From Deltaproteobacteria bacterium 13_1_40CM_4_68_19 (lineage in GTDB: Bacteria > Myxococcota > Myxococcia > Myxococcales > 40CM-4-68-19): a DNA stretch of 46,782 bases. Under the pieces are notes generated by a model. That model searched no databases and was not told where the DNA came from. It saw nothing but the letters and a program-made list of their open reading frames with translations. Of this stretch, positions 7,264 through 14,009 are shown piece by piece. The stretch is from NCBI GenBank assembly GCA_001918155.1, contig MNFJ01000021.1, positions 1 through 46,782 of the forward strand. The letters are read 5' to 3'. How positions within the stretch are numbered: the stretch's first letter is position 1; each line of letters begins with the position of its first letter. The position numbers and the translations under genes were made by a program.

Positions 7264-9045
7264 CTATTCGGGCCAGCGTGCGCCCAGCCACTTGTCCCGC
7301 GCCGCCAGCTGCTCGGGCGTCGCCCTCGGGTCCGGAATGAACGTCACCGTGTCGCGCGGCGCCGCGGCGAGCTGCACGGAGACCTCGACGAGCTCGTCCA
7401 TGCGAAAGAGCGCAAGCCGCACGGTCTGCCCTGGCTGCGCGCGGGCGAGCCTCTGCTTCAGGTCGGCGCGGAAGCCGTCCACGGCGATGATCTCGTCGCC
7501 GGCGGCGAGACCGGCCGCCTGCGCCGGCGACCCGTCCGCGACGGAGGCGATCTCCAGGGCACCGGTCTTCTCCCGCAGCGTCGCGCCGATCCACGACCGG
7601 TTGCGGGCGTCCGGCGGTGGCGCGTCGTCCGGATCCTGCTCGGCGCCTCCCTTGTCGTCGGCGCCGCCGGCAGGCGCGAGGACCGGCTTGAGCCCTACCC
7701 CCGCCAGCGCCTCGTCGAGCTCGAGCTCCTCCGTCGAATGGATCGCGCGCTGGAACCACTCGTGCAGCGAGCGATCTCCGATCAGATCGATCGCCGCCTT
7801 CTCCACCCCGTCCTCGGGGAGGCCCGGCGGGCGGCCGTGCTTCTCGAACAGCGTGCGCACCAGGTCGTCGAGCGACTTCGCCCCTCCGCTGCGGCGCCGC
7901 AGCTCGAGATCGAGCAGGAACCCGACGATGCTGCCCTTCAGGTAGTAGGAGACCGTGGTGTTGGCGGTGCTCTCGTCGGGACGGTAGTGCTTGATCCAGG
8001 CGTCGAACGACGCCTGCGACAGCGAGGTTCGCAGCCGCCCCGGTGTCCGCAGGAGCTGGGTGGTCCGCTCCGCCCAGATCTCGAGGAAGCGCTGCGGCGT
8101 CACGAGGCCCGCGCGCAGCAGGGTGACCACTTCGTACGTCGAGGTCAGCCCCTCCATCGCCCAGAGCAGTCGCGTGTGGTTCTCGCGCGTCCAGTCGTAG
8201 GGCGTGAAGGCGGATGGCCGGACGCGCTTCACGTTCCAGAGATGGAAGAACTCGTGCGCCACCAGCAGGAGGAAGTCCTCGTAGGGGGTCTTCTGGACGA
8301 AGGAGAAGCGCGGCACGATCAGGGCGCAGCTGCGCCGGTGCTCGAGACCGCCGCGGCTCTTGTCGTTGAGGTGGAGGATGAAGAGATAGCGGTCCGGGTA
8401 TGGAAGTCCCCCGAAGATGCCCGCCTCGGCATCGATGATCTTGATTAGGTCCGCGACCACGCGAAGTCCGTCGAAGTCGCCCCGCCCCCACACCACCAGC
8501 TCGTGCCGCACGCCCCGCGCGGTGAACGTGTGCACCGCGTGCGACGCCTCGGTGCCGCACTCGAAGGGGCTGTCGGCCAGCTCGTCATAGTCCTGCGCGA
8601 CGTAGGCGCCGTCCTCGAAGGGGAGAGCGACCCAGGCGCGCCAGCTCCAGGGCAGCTGCAGGCGCACGGAGCAGGTCTCGCCCTCGCGGCCGACCACGAA
8701 CGCGGCCGTCGCGCTCGGGTTCAGGAACGCGTGGGTGCTGTCGACGTGATTGGTGCGGACGGTGAGCTCGAAGCAGTGGAGCCGGTACCAGACGCGGATC
8801 GCCCGCGCTCCGGAGGAGCGGACGCGCCAGGTCTGCTTGTCGACCTTCTCGACCTGCAGCTCGCGGCCATCGCCCTCCGCGCGCAGCCCGTCGACGTGAC
8901 GCTGGTGCTCGCGAACGAGATAGCTTCCTGGCGTCCAGACCGGAAGTCGGACGTCGAGCGACTCCGCCCCGCGGGATTCGACCTGGAGCTCGACTTCCGC
9001 ACGACGCGCCTCAGGCTGTTGAATCCGGAATGTGTACGCGTTCAT
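7264..9045 (-). CDS. M61-family (glycyl aminopeptidase-like) metallopeptidase with PDZ domain
   Basis: 593 residues. An N-terminal beta domain (LPVWTPGSYLVREHQRHVDG) precedes the thermolysin-like catalytic domain with HEFFHLWNVKRVRP at about residues 264-277. The Glu in WAMEGLTSTYE (near residue 298) is the likely third zinc ligand. A C-terminal PDZ domain (ADGSPAQAAGLAAGDEIIAV) lies around residues 510-570. No signal peptide is seen (MNAYTFRIQQPEARR), so it is probably cytoplasmic or exported unconventionally. Substrates are unknown. It lies 15 bp after the TPR/pseudokinase gene. Confidence 0.92.
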   Translation of the reverse strand: MNAYTFRIQQPEARRAEVELQVESRGAESLDVRLPVWTPGSYLVREHQRHVDGLRAEGDGRELQVEKVDKQTWRVRSSGARAIRVWYRLHCFELTVRTNHVDSTHAFLNPSATAAFVVGREGETCSVRLQLPWSWRAWVALPFEDGAYVAQDYDELADSPFECGTEASHAVHTFTARGVRHELVVWGRGDFDGLRVVADLIKIIDAEAGIFGGLPYPDRYLFILHLNDKSRGGLEHRRSCALIVPRFSFVQKTPYEDFLLLVAHEFFHLWNVKRVRPSAFTPYDWTRENHTRLLWAMEGLTSTYEVVTLLRAGLVTPQRFLEIWAERTTQLLRTPGRLRTSLSQASFDAWIKHYRPDESTANTTVSYYLKGSIVGFLLDLELRRRSGGAKSLDDLVRTLFEKHGRPPGLPEDGVEKAAIDLIGDRSLHEWFQRAIHSTEELELDEALAGVGLKPVLAPAGGADDKGGAEQDPDDAPPPDARNRSWIGATLREKTGALEIASVADGSPAQAAGLAAGDEIIAVDGFRADLKQRLARAQPGQTVRLALFRMDELVEVSVQLAAAPRDTVTFIPDPRATPEQLAARDKWLGARWPE

Positions 9046-9060
9046 GGAGCGCGCAGTCTA

Positions 9061-10935
9061 TTACCGGGAGATGAGGCGCGCGATCTGCACTTTGTCGGGA
9101 GCGTCCGGGGCGAGCTCGAGGTAACGCGAGTACGCTGCCTTCGCTTCGGCGTTCCTGCCCAGCAAGACGAAGACCATTCCCATGCCCCGGTGCGCGGTAG
9201 GGAGCGTGGGATCCAGCTTCAGCGCCGAGGAGAACGCGGCTTCGGCAGCCTTGGTATCGAACGCCCGGAGCGCCTTGTCGCCCTTCGCGGATTCGGCTTC
9301 GGCTGCCGCCCTCGAGGTGGACGCGATCTTCGTTGGGCGGGCCTCTGGACGCGGGCGCGCGGCCACGGGATCGGGGTCCGCTCTCGGCTCGAGCTGCCTT
9401 CGGCTCTTTCTTGCCACTGCGGGCTGAGGGTCCGGCGGCGGGATCCGGGCCGCGGACGGGGGCTGGAGAGCTGCGGCCTTGCCTGGTGCCGGCTGTGCAG
9501 CTGCGGCTTGAGGGGCGGTTGCGGCTTGGGGCGCTTTGGCTGGGAGAGGAGGGAGCGGGAGCTCGGGGGCAGGGACGGGCGGCTCGGCGTGCACGGGTGC
9601 CGCGACGGACAGCGCGGCGACCGGCGGGAGTGGCGGAATCGCGGGCCCAGGCTTCGTCGGGCGCAAGGCGAGGACCAGCAAGGCGGCCGCGACGGCGCTG
9701 GCGCCGCTCGACAGGACCAGCACAGCCGTGGGGGGGCGACGCTGGAGAGAGAGCAGCGCGAGGGCTTCGGGGCAGGCGGGGTCCAACTTCAGGGCTGCCT
9801 GGAGGTGCGCGCGCGCTTCTGCCTGCTTGCCGCGGCGCCAGAGCAGCGCGCCGAGCCGGGCCCTCGGCTCGGGCCACGCGGTGTCCAGCTCCGCCGCGCG
9901 GCGGAGCGCAGCTTCCGCGCGCGAGGAACGCGACCCGTCTGGATCGGGCGTCGAAGACAAGGCCTCACCCAGCCGGAACTGGAGCACGGCGTTGCCCTGG
10001 ACCAGGGGATCCTGGAGCGCGCGCTCGGCCTCGGCGAAGTGCCGCTGGTCCAGCAGCTGCTTTACTTCTCGGTCGATCGCCGCGGACGGCGAGAGCCGCG
10101 GCGGCAGCGACGAGCGCACCTGCTCCTCGACCAGCGCAAGCCGCGTACCGAGGTTCGCCACGCCCTGCAGCCTCGAAACGAGGAGCACGGCCAGCTTCTG
10201 GCGCGCTTTTCTTTCCGCCTGCAGCTCCGCGCGCAGCGCATCGTCGGCGACGACCGGGCGGCTCTCCGGACTCGCTTCGGGGGCGACAGCGGTCTCCGGC
10301 GACTGGGGCTCGAGGGGATCCCACACCGGCGTGAACACCGGCTGCGGCTCCGTGGCTGTCGGCGCCGTCTCGGGAGCTCCCTCCGGCGCGGCGGCCCGCT
10401 CCAACTCGATCTTCGCCAGCTTCTGCGCCGGCGGAAGCGGGGTGCTGGCGGCGACGGCCGCCAGGATCAGCCGCTCTTCCTCGCGGCTCGGGCGGTGCTG
10501 GATGCGCTCGATGGCGCGCGCCATGTCCGCGAGCGTCCTGTACCGCTGTTGACGGTCGGCCATCGCCTTCCGGATCACCGGCGCGAGGGGCCCTTTCACG
10601 AGCGCCCCGGCGTCGGCTTCCACCGGCGGCGGACGGAGCGTGATCAGCTCGTAGGCGAGCGCCCCCGCGGCATAGACGAGGACCCGGGAATCTTCGGGCA
10701 AGACGGCGCCGTTGCGCAGCTCGGGCGCAGCGTAGGAATCGCCTGCCGGAGGGTCGCCGGTGAGCAGTTCGAGCGCGCCACCGTCGTCCACGAGCAATTG
10801 GTAGGGGCGGATCGCCTGCGCCTTCTTCTCCGACAAGCGGATGGCGGCGAGCAGCAGTGCGCCCGAGAGCGCCGCCGGGAGCTCCGTGGCCTTCTTCTGC
10901 GCCTGCGCGAGGAACGACGCGACGGATGCCGTCAC
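9061..10935 (-). CDS. TPR protein with N-terminal kinase C-lobe remnant and one membrane helix
   Basis: 624 residues. Residues about 20-142 read like only the C-lobe of a Ser/Thr kinase. AIRPYQLLVDDGGALELLTG lines up with the catalytic loop and DFG region but lacks the HRD Asp, the Asn and the DFG Asp. It is followed by YAAPEL (APE motif, 70-72), VLVYAAGALAYELITLRPP (helix F) and RYRTLADMARAI (end of C-lobe). No glycine loop or VAIK Lys exists, so catalysis is not expected. Then come TPR-like units (EAALRRAAELDTAWPEPRAR), a membrane helix (SSGASAVAAALLVLAL, about 410-430), a long Pro/Ala linker and a C-terminal TPR (AEAAFSSALKLDPTLPTA). GTG start at 10935 overlaps the upstream stop. Confidence 0.8.
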   Translation of the reverse strand: MTASVASFLAQAQKKATELPAALSGALLLAAIRLSEKKAQAIRPYQLLVDDGGALELLTGDPPAGDSYAAPELRNGAVLPEDSRVLVYAAGALAYELITLRPPPVEADAGALVKGPLAPVIRKAMADRQQRYRTLADMARAIERIQHRPSREEERLILAAVAASTPLPPAQKLAKIELERAAAPEGAPETAPTATEPQPVFTPVWDPLEPQSPETAVAPEASPESRPVVADDALRAELQAERKARQKLAVLLVSRLQGVANLGTRLALVEEQVRSSLPPRLSPSAAIDREVKQLLDQRHFAEAERALQDPLVQGNAVLQFRLGEALSSTPDPDGSRSSRAEAALRRAAELDTAWPEPRARLGALLWRRGKQAEARAHLQAALKLDPACPEALALLSLQRRPPTAVLVLSSGASAVAAALLVLALRPTKPGPAIPPLPPVAALSVAAPVHAEPPVPAPELPLPPLPAKAPQAATAPQAAAAQPAPGKAAALQPPSAARIPPPDPQPAVARKSRRQLEPRADPDPVAARPRPEARPTKIASTSRAAAEAESAKGDKALRAFDTKAAEAAFSSALKLDPTLPTAHRGMGMVFVLLGRNAEAKAAYSRYLELAPDAPDKVQIARLISR

Positions 10936-11786
10936 CGGGGCTCCTCGATCCGTGTCAAGAGTAGCTCCAGGTGCCCGGGCCTCGTGGATTCTGCGACCGC
11001 GAAAAGGACCCTCTCCCGCGGCACCAGCGCCGGTCCCGTCAGATACCGTTGCAGCACGGCCGCCGCCTGCGCACCTCTGGCCGCCTCCCGTGAAGGCGCA
11101 ACCATCGCGAGACGGAACGCCGGGTCGAGCCCGACCAGGGCCGCGAGCCGCTCCATCCGTCCGATCTCAGGGACCCCGAGGCGTTTCGAGGCCAGCCAGT
11201 CGCTGATCGGTCGCTCGAAGCTGTCCTGTGGCACGCGCGAGACGCGAAGCGATCCGAAGTCCGGGACCGACACGCTCACGTCCCGCGCCACGTCGGCGGG
11301 TCCCGCCGGCAGCTCGACGCGGCCGGCCAGCGGCGGCGCATCCACCCGCACATCCACGACGCCTCCCGGCAGTCCTTCGAGCACGAACAGACCGCGCGCG
11401 TCGGTCGACGCCGACGCGGGCCCGGCGCTGATGCGGACCTCCGGAAGCGGTGCCCCATCCACCAGCAACCGGCCGCGCAGGACGCGCCGCGCCGTCGCGA
11501 GGAAATCGGCGCGGATGACGTCTCCGCGCAGCGCCGGCCCGACTTCGCGCGTCAGCGCCGGAGCGGTCCAGCCCTGCGGAAGCTTGACCGTGAGCGTCCC
11601 CGCGCCTTGGAACGCGCGAAACCTGAACCATCCGTCTGGTCGCGTCCGCACCACCTGGACGTGATCGCCCTGCGCGAGCGTGACCTGGGCGAACGCCGCT
11701 CCCGCGCCGCCAGCTTCGCTCACCCTGCCTTCCACGATGGGAGGCGGCATGGCGGCCGCCAACACGGCGCAGAAGAGAAACGTCAC
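10932..11786 (-). CDS. Secreted protein with carboxypeptidase-regulatory-like beta domains
   Basis: 284 residues. A short signal peptide (MTFLFCAVLAAAMPPP) is followed by Ig-like repeats of the carboxypeptidase regulatory type: VEGRVSEAGGAGAAFAQVTL with TRPDGWFRFRAFQGAG, and LRGRLLVDGAPLPEVRISAG with TDARGLFVLEGLPGG. The remaining 100 residues are unfamiliar. It has no enzyme motif and could be a surface or periplasmic adhesion or scaffold protein (inference). GTG start at 11786, 4 bp after the transglycosylase stop; its own stop overlaps the TPR/pseudokinase start. Confidence 0.7.
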   Translation of the reverse strand: MTFLFCAVLAAAMPPPIVEGRVSEAGGAGAAFAQVTLAQGDHVQVVRTRPDGWFRFRAFQGAGTLTVKLPQGWTAPALTREVGPALRGDVIRADFLATARRVLRGRLLVDGAPLPEVRISAGPASASTDARGLFVLEGLPGGVVDVRVDAPPLAGRVELPAGPADVARDVSVSVPDFGSLRVSRVPQDSFERPISDWLASKRLGVPEIGRMERLAALVGLDPAFRLAMVAPSREAARGAQAAAVLQRYLTGPALVPRERVLFAVAESTRPGHLELLLTRIEEPR

Positions 11787-11790
11787 GCGG

Positions 11791-12456
11791 TCAGTTTGCC
11801 CGAGCGAGCATCACATCGCGAGGATCCTGCGCGCCGGTCATTTTCGCGAACCGCTGGTATTCGCGCATCACCTTGCGGGGATAGGCGCGCACCGCCCGGG
11901 GAATGCCGGCGCGCTTGTAGCGGCGCATGCGCCCGGGTCCGGCGTTGTACGCCATCAGCGCCTCGTCCCGGCGCGGGAACCGCCGCTCGAGCCAATGGAA
12001 ATAGCGGATGGCGAGGCGCACGTCGACGACCGGATCCTCGCTGACGGCGCCGCCGTCGCCGAGATCGGGGTTCCGGCCCGCTATCCAGGCGAACGTGGAA
12101 GGCTTGAGCTGCATGAGACCGTATGCGCCGCGCTCGCTCGACACGTGCGGACGAAAGCCGCTTTCGACCGAGACGAGCGCGAGGATGAAGAGAGGATCGT
12201 ACCCCGCGCGCTCCGATTCCGTCAGCACCGCCTCGGCAAGCTTCGCCTGAAGCGCCGGATCGAGCCGCTTGGCGACGCGCTGCAACAGGGCCTCCAACTC
12301 GGGCTGCCCGATGCGGGACCGTACGGAAAGGCTGAACGTTCTCGCCAGGATCGGTGCGGCGCGCGGCGCGAGGAAAACGACGGCCGCGCCGCCGAGGAGC
12401 AGCACCCCGGCACACACCGCCACCATTGCAGCCACCCTGGCGCGCCGTCCGGTCAT
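11791..12456 (-). CDS. Lytic transglycosylase, SLT domain, membrane-anchored
   Basis: 221 residues. The start ATG at 12456 has AGGAGG 5 bp upstream; the frame stays open further upstream but without protein-like sequence. An N-terminal signal anchor (VAAMVAVCAGVLLLGGAAVV) precedes a periplasmic SLT domain: ALVSVESGFRPHVSSERGAY with the catalytic Glu, GLMQLKPSTF, and ALMAYNAGPGRMRRYKRAG. It cleaves peptidoglycan glycan strands to 1,6-anhydromuramyl ends. First gene of the long minus-strand run that ends at recO. Confidence 0.9.
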   Translation of the reverse strand: MTGRRARVAAMVAVCAGVLLLGGAAVVFLAPRAAPILARTFSLSVRSRIGQPELEALLQRVAKRLDPALQAKLAEAVLTESERAGYDPLFILALVSVESGFRPHVSSERGAYGLMQLKPSTFAWIAGRNPDLGDGGAVSEDPVVDVRLAIRYFHWLERRFPRRDEALMAYNAGPGRMRRYKRAGIPRAVRAYPRKVMREYQRFAKMTGAQDPRDVMLARAN

Positions 12457-12500
12457 GCCCCTCCTGCCGGATGAGCCCGGCAATACCGGCAAGACCTGGA

Positions 12501-12530
12501 AGGCTAACAACCGGCCGCTTTGCCCGGCAA
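12501..12530 (-). promoter_or_regulatory. Possible promoter of the 12456-2119 gene run
   Basis: On the minus strand TTGCCG (12530-12525), an 18-bp spacer and TAGCCT (12506-12501) preceded by TG one base upstream (extended -10). It lies 44 bp before the transglycosylase ATG. By-eye match only. Confidence 0.35.
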
Positions 12531-12538
12531 GGCGCGCC

Positions 12539-12582
12539 TCAGCGGAAATGTGCGCAAAAGTACCGTTACACGGTACCGCTGA
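12539..12582. repeat. Nested inverted repeats upstream of the transglycosylase promoter
   Basis: Outer arms TCAGCGG (12539-12545) and CCGCTGA (12576-12582). An inner near-perfect operator-like dyad GTACCG-TTACA-CGGTAC occupies 12560-12576. It lies just upstream of the candidate promoter, so a regulator site is possible. Confidence 0.45.
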
Positions 12583-12617
12583 AGCGATCGCCAACGCGAC
12601 GGTTTGACGCGGCGCGC

Positions 12618-12671
12618 GCGAGCGGCTTCGGCGGCTCGCCACGCCCGAGGAGCGCAGCCCTCGCGAAGGGC
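12618..12671 (-). terminator. Two hairpins downstream of the phasin-like gene
   Basis: GCGAGC/GCTCGC arms (12618-12623 and 12634-12639) close on a TTCG tetraloop when read on the plus strand; a second stem GCCCT-CGCGA-AGGGC spans 12657-12671. Both fall right after the phasin-like stop, where a terminator is expected. Neither has a T-tract, so intrinsic termination is unproven. Confidence 0.35.
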
Positions 12672-12675
12672 GAAA

Positions 12676-12990
12676 TTAGTTGGGCGGCGTCGGAGCCGAC
12701 GCGCCGTCGCCCTTCGCTGGCGCTTCGGGCTTCGTCGCGCCATTCGCCGCTTTCGCGGCGATGTCCTGCAGCTTCTTTCCGAGCTTCTCCAGCTCGGCGC
12801 CGAGGGCGGCGAGCTGGTCGCGCGAGCCCTTCGCCGCGTTCTGGAGCAGCACCTTCAGCTCGGCCTGGGCGCGATCACCCAACTTCTCGAGCACCTTGCG
12901 CGCCTCTTGCTCGAATTCGCGCGCCCGGGTCGTCGCCCGGGTCTGGGCCTGCTGGAATGCCTCCTGGATCCTCGTCTGGAACTCGCTCAT
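12676..12990 (-). CDS. Phasin-like coiled-coil protein
   Basis: 104 residues, almost all helical and charged: SEFQTRIQEAFQQAQTRATT, REFEQEARKVLEKLGDRAQA and LAALGAELEKLGKKLQDIAA, followed by an Ala/Pro/Lys tail. Heptad-like spacing and composition resemble PhaI/PhaP-type phasins and other small amphipathic helix proteins; similarity is in style, not in a diagnostic motif. No polyhydroxyalkanoate gene is in the window, so a granule role is only a possibility. ATG 12990 is well placed after GAAGGGAAGG. Transcribed from its own divergent promoter. Confidence 0.75.
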   Translation of the reverse strand: MSEFQTRIQEAFQQAQTRATTRAREFEQEARKVLEKLGDRAQAELKVLLQNAAKGSRDQLAALGAELEKLGKKLQDIAAKAANGATKPEAPAKGDGASAPTPPN

Positions 12991-13021
12991 GGCACCTTCC
13001 CTTCGCTATGCGTTGCGGCAG

Positions 13022-13049
13022 GATGTAACGCAATGCGTCGGATTGTCAA
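13022..13049 (-). promoter_or_regulatory. Promoter of the phasin-like gene
   Basis: On the minus strand a perfect TTGACA (13049-13044), 16-bp spacer and TACATC (13027-13022), 31 bp before the ATG at 12990. The -35 box shares its bases with that of the opposite promoter. Confidence 0.55.
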
Positions 13050-13071
13050 GATCCCTGTGCGCGTGTAGAGT
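13043..13071 (+). promoter_or_regulatory. Promoter of the NAGPA-like gene
   Basis: TTGTCA (13043-13048), 17-bp spacer and TAGAGT (13066-13071), followed by AGGGGATCGG and the TTG start at 13088. The -35 overlaps that of the divergent phasin promoter, so the two polymerase sites exclude each other. Confidence 0.55.
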
Positions 13072-13087
13072 TGAAGCAGGGGATCGG

Positions 13088-13879
13088 TTGAGGCTTTCCA
13101 TCGTCCAGCCGCTGCTTCTGATCGCGGCATTGTCTCTTTCCGGGCCGTGGAAGCGCGTCGCGCCTGGGGTAGAGACCGCTCCGGCTGCGGAGCTTGGCGG
13201 GGACCCTGCCTGGGCGGCGCGCGTGGTGGTGGCCGATCCCGCCAGGGCGCGACTGCTCGTCCGCTACGACGCATCGCGGCCGACGCTCGCCGAATGGCGA
13301 AGGCGCTATCCGACCGCCATCGCCATCGTGAACGGTTCCTTCTACTCGCGCGACGGGGCGGAAGTGCGGCCCACCTGCGAGCTCGTCTCCGAAGGCCAGC
13401 GGGTGCGCGGCGCGGGGTGCCAACGTCAGGATGCGCTGTTCTTCGGGTCCGTCGCGCGGCCTCGCAACGACGTGACGTCCACGGGGATCGTCAGCCGCGA
13501 AGCGGTTCCCGGTGGACCGCGCTTTCTTGCCCCCGGCGATTTCCACGCGGAGCAGTGGGCCGAGGCGATCAAGAGCTTCCCGGCGCTCGTCCGCAACGGG
13601 GCCGCAGCCTGCGCCGGGCCGAACTACTGCGCGGAGTCCTCGCGCACGGCCGCGATCGCGCAGCTCAAGGACGGGAGAATCCTGCTCTTCGCTTCGCAGT
13701 GGCCCGCCGTGCGTCGCAACGTGGGCAAATGGCTCGCGGAGCAACTCGGCGCCGTCGACGCGCTGAACCTCGACGGGGGTCCGGAAGCAACGCTCGCGAT
13801 CAAGGATGAACCTGCCGAGGACTCCATCGGCGGCCTGGGCGTGGGGCTACCGATCGTATTGATTGTCACCGGCAGGTAA
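13088..13879 (+). CDS. Secreted phosphodiester glycosidase-like protein (NAGPA/DUF2233 family)
   Basis: 263 residues from TTG 13088, supported by the purine-rich AGGGGA just upstream. An N-terminal hydrophobic signal (IVQPLLLIAALSLS) is followed by the NAGPA fold: AIAIVNGSFYSRDG, FPALVRNGAAACAG, RTAAIAQLKDGRILLFAS, and LGAVDALNLDGGPEATLA with the family's L-N-L-D-G-G motif. Known members remove GlcNAc from phosphodiester-linked sugars (uncovering enzyme) or act on exopolysaccharide (YngK/EpsL contexts), so an envelope glycan role is plausible. The 3' side holds two hairpins. Confidence 0.85.
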   Translation: MRLSIVQPLLLIAALSLSGPWKRVAPGVETAPAAELGGDPAWAARVVVADPARARLLVRYDASRPTLAEWRRRYPTAIAIVNGSFYSRDGAEVRPTCELVSEGQRVRGAGCQRQDALFFGSVARPRNDVTSTGIVSREAVPGGPRFLAPGDFHAEQWAEAIKSFPALVRNGAAACAGPNYCAESSRTAAIAQLKDGRILLFASQWPAVRRNVGKWLAEQLGAVDALNLDGGPEATLAIKDEPAEDSIGGLGVGLPIVLIVTGR

Positions 13880-13902
13880 CAAACGCCGCATTCGTTGCAA
13901 TC

Positions 13903-13959
13903 TTGCCTGAGACAAGGTACTTGGGCAGGCAAACGACCGGGTGGGCGTGTGTCCACCCG
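13903..13959 (+). promoter_or_regulatory. Tandem hairpins between the NAGPA-like gene and the lipid locus
   Basis: First stem: TTGCCTG (13903-13909) with CAGGCAA (13926-13932), enclosing CAAG-GTA-CTTG (13913-13923). Second: CGGGTGG (13938-13944) with CCACCCG (13953-13959). No T-tract follows. They may terminate the upstream gene or form a structured leader of the 14010 gene. Confidence 0.45.
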
Positions 13960-14009
13960 AGGCGCAGCCGAGTCGGGTTGTGAACGAGAGGTGAAGCCTG
14001 TCTCTGCTG

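Noticed and set aside
8503-11664. A 1053-codon plus-strand frame
   Set aside because: Antisense to the M61 peptidase, TPR and regulatory-domain genes, which carry clear motifs; no domain is seen in the frame.
12457-12642. Upstream extension of the transglycosylase to 12642
   Set aside because: The extra 62 residues are not protein-like, and ATG 12456 has an ideal AGGAGG.
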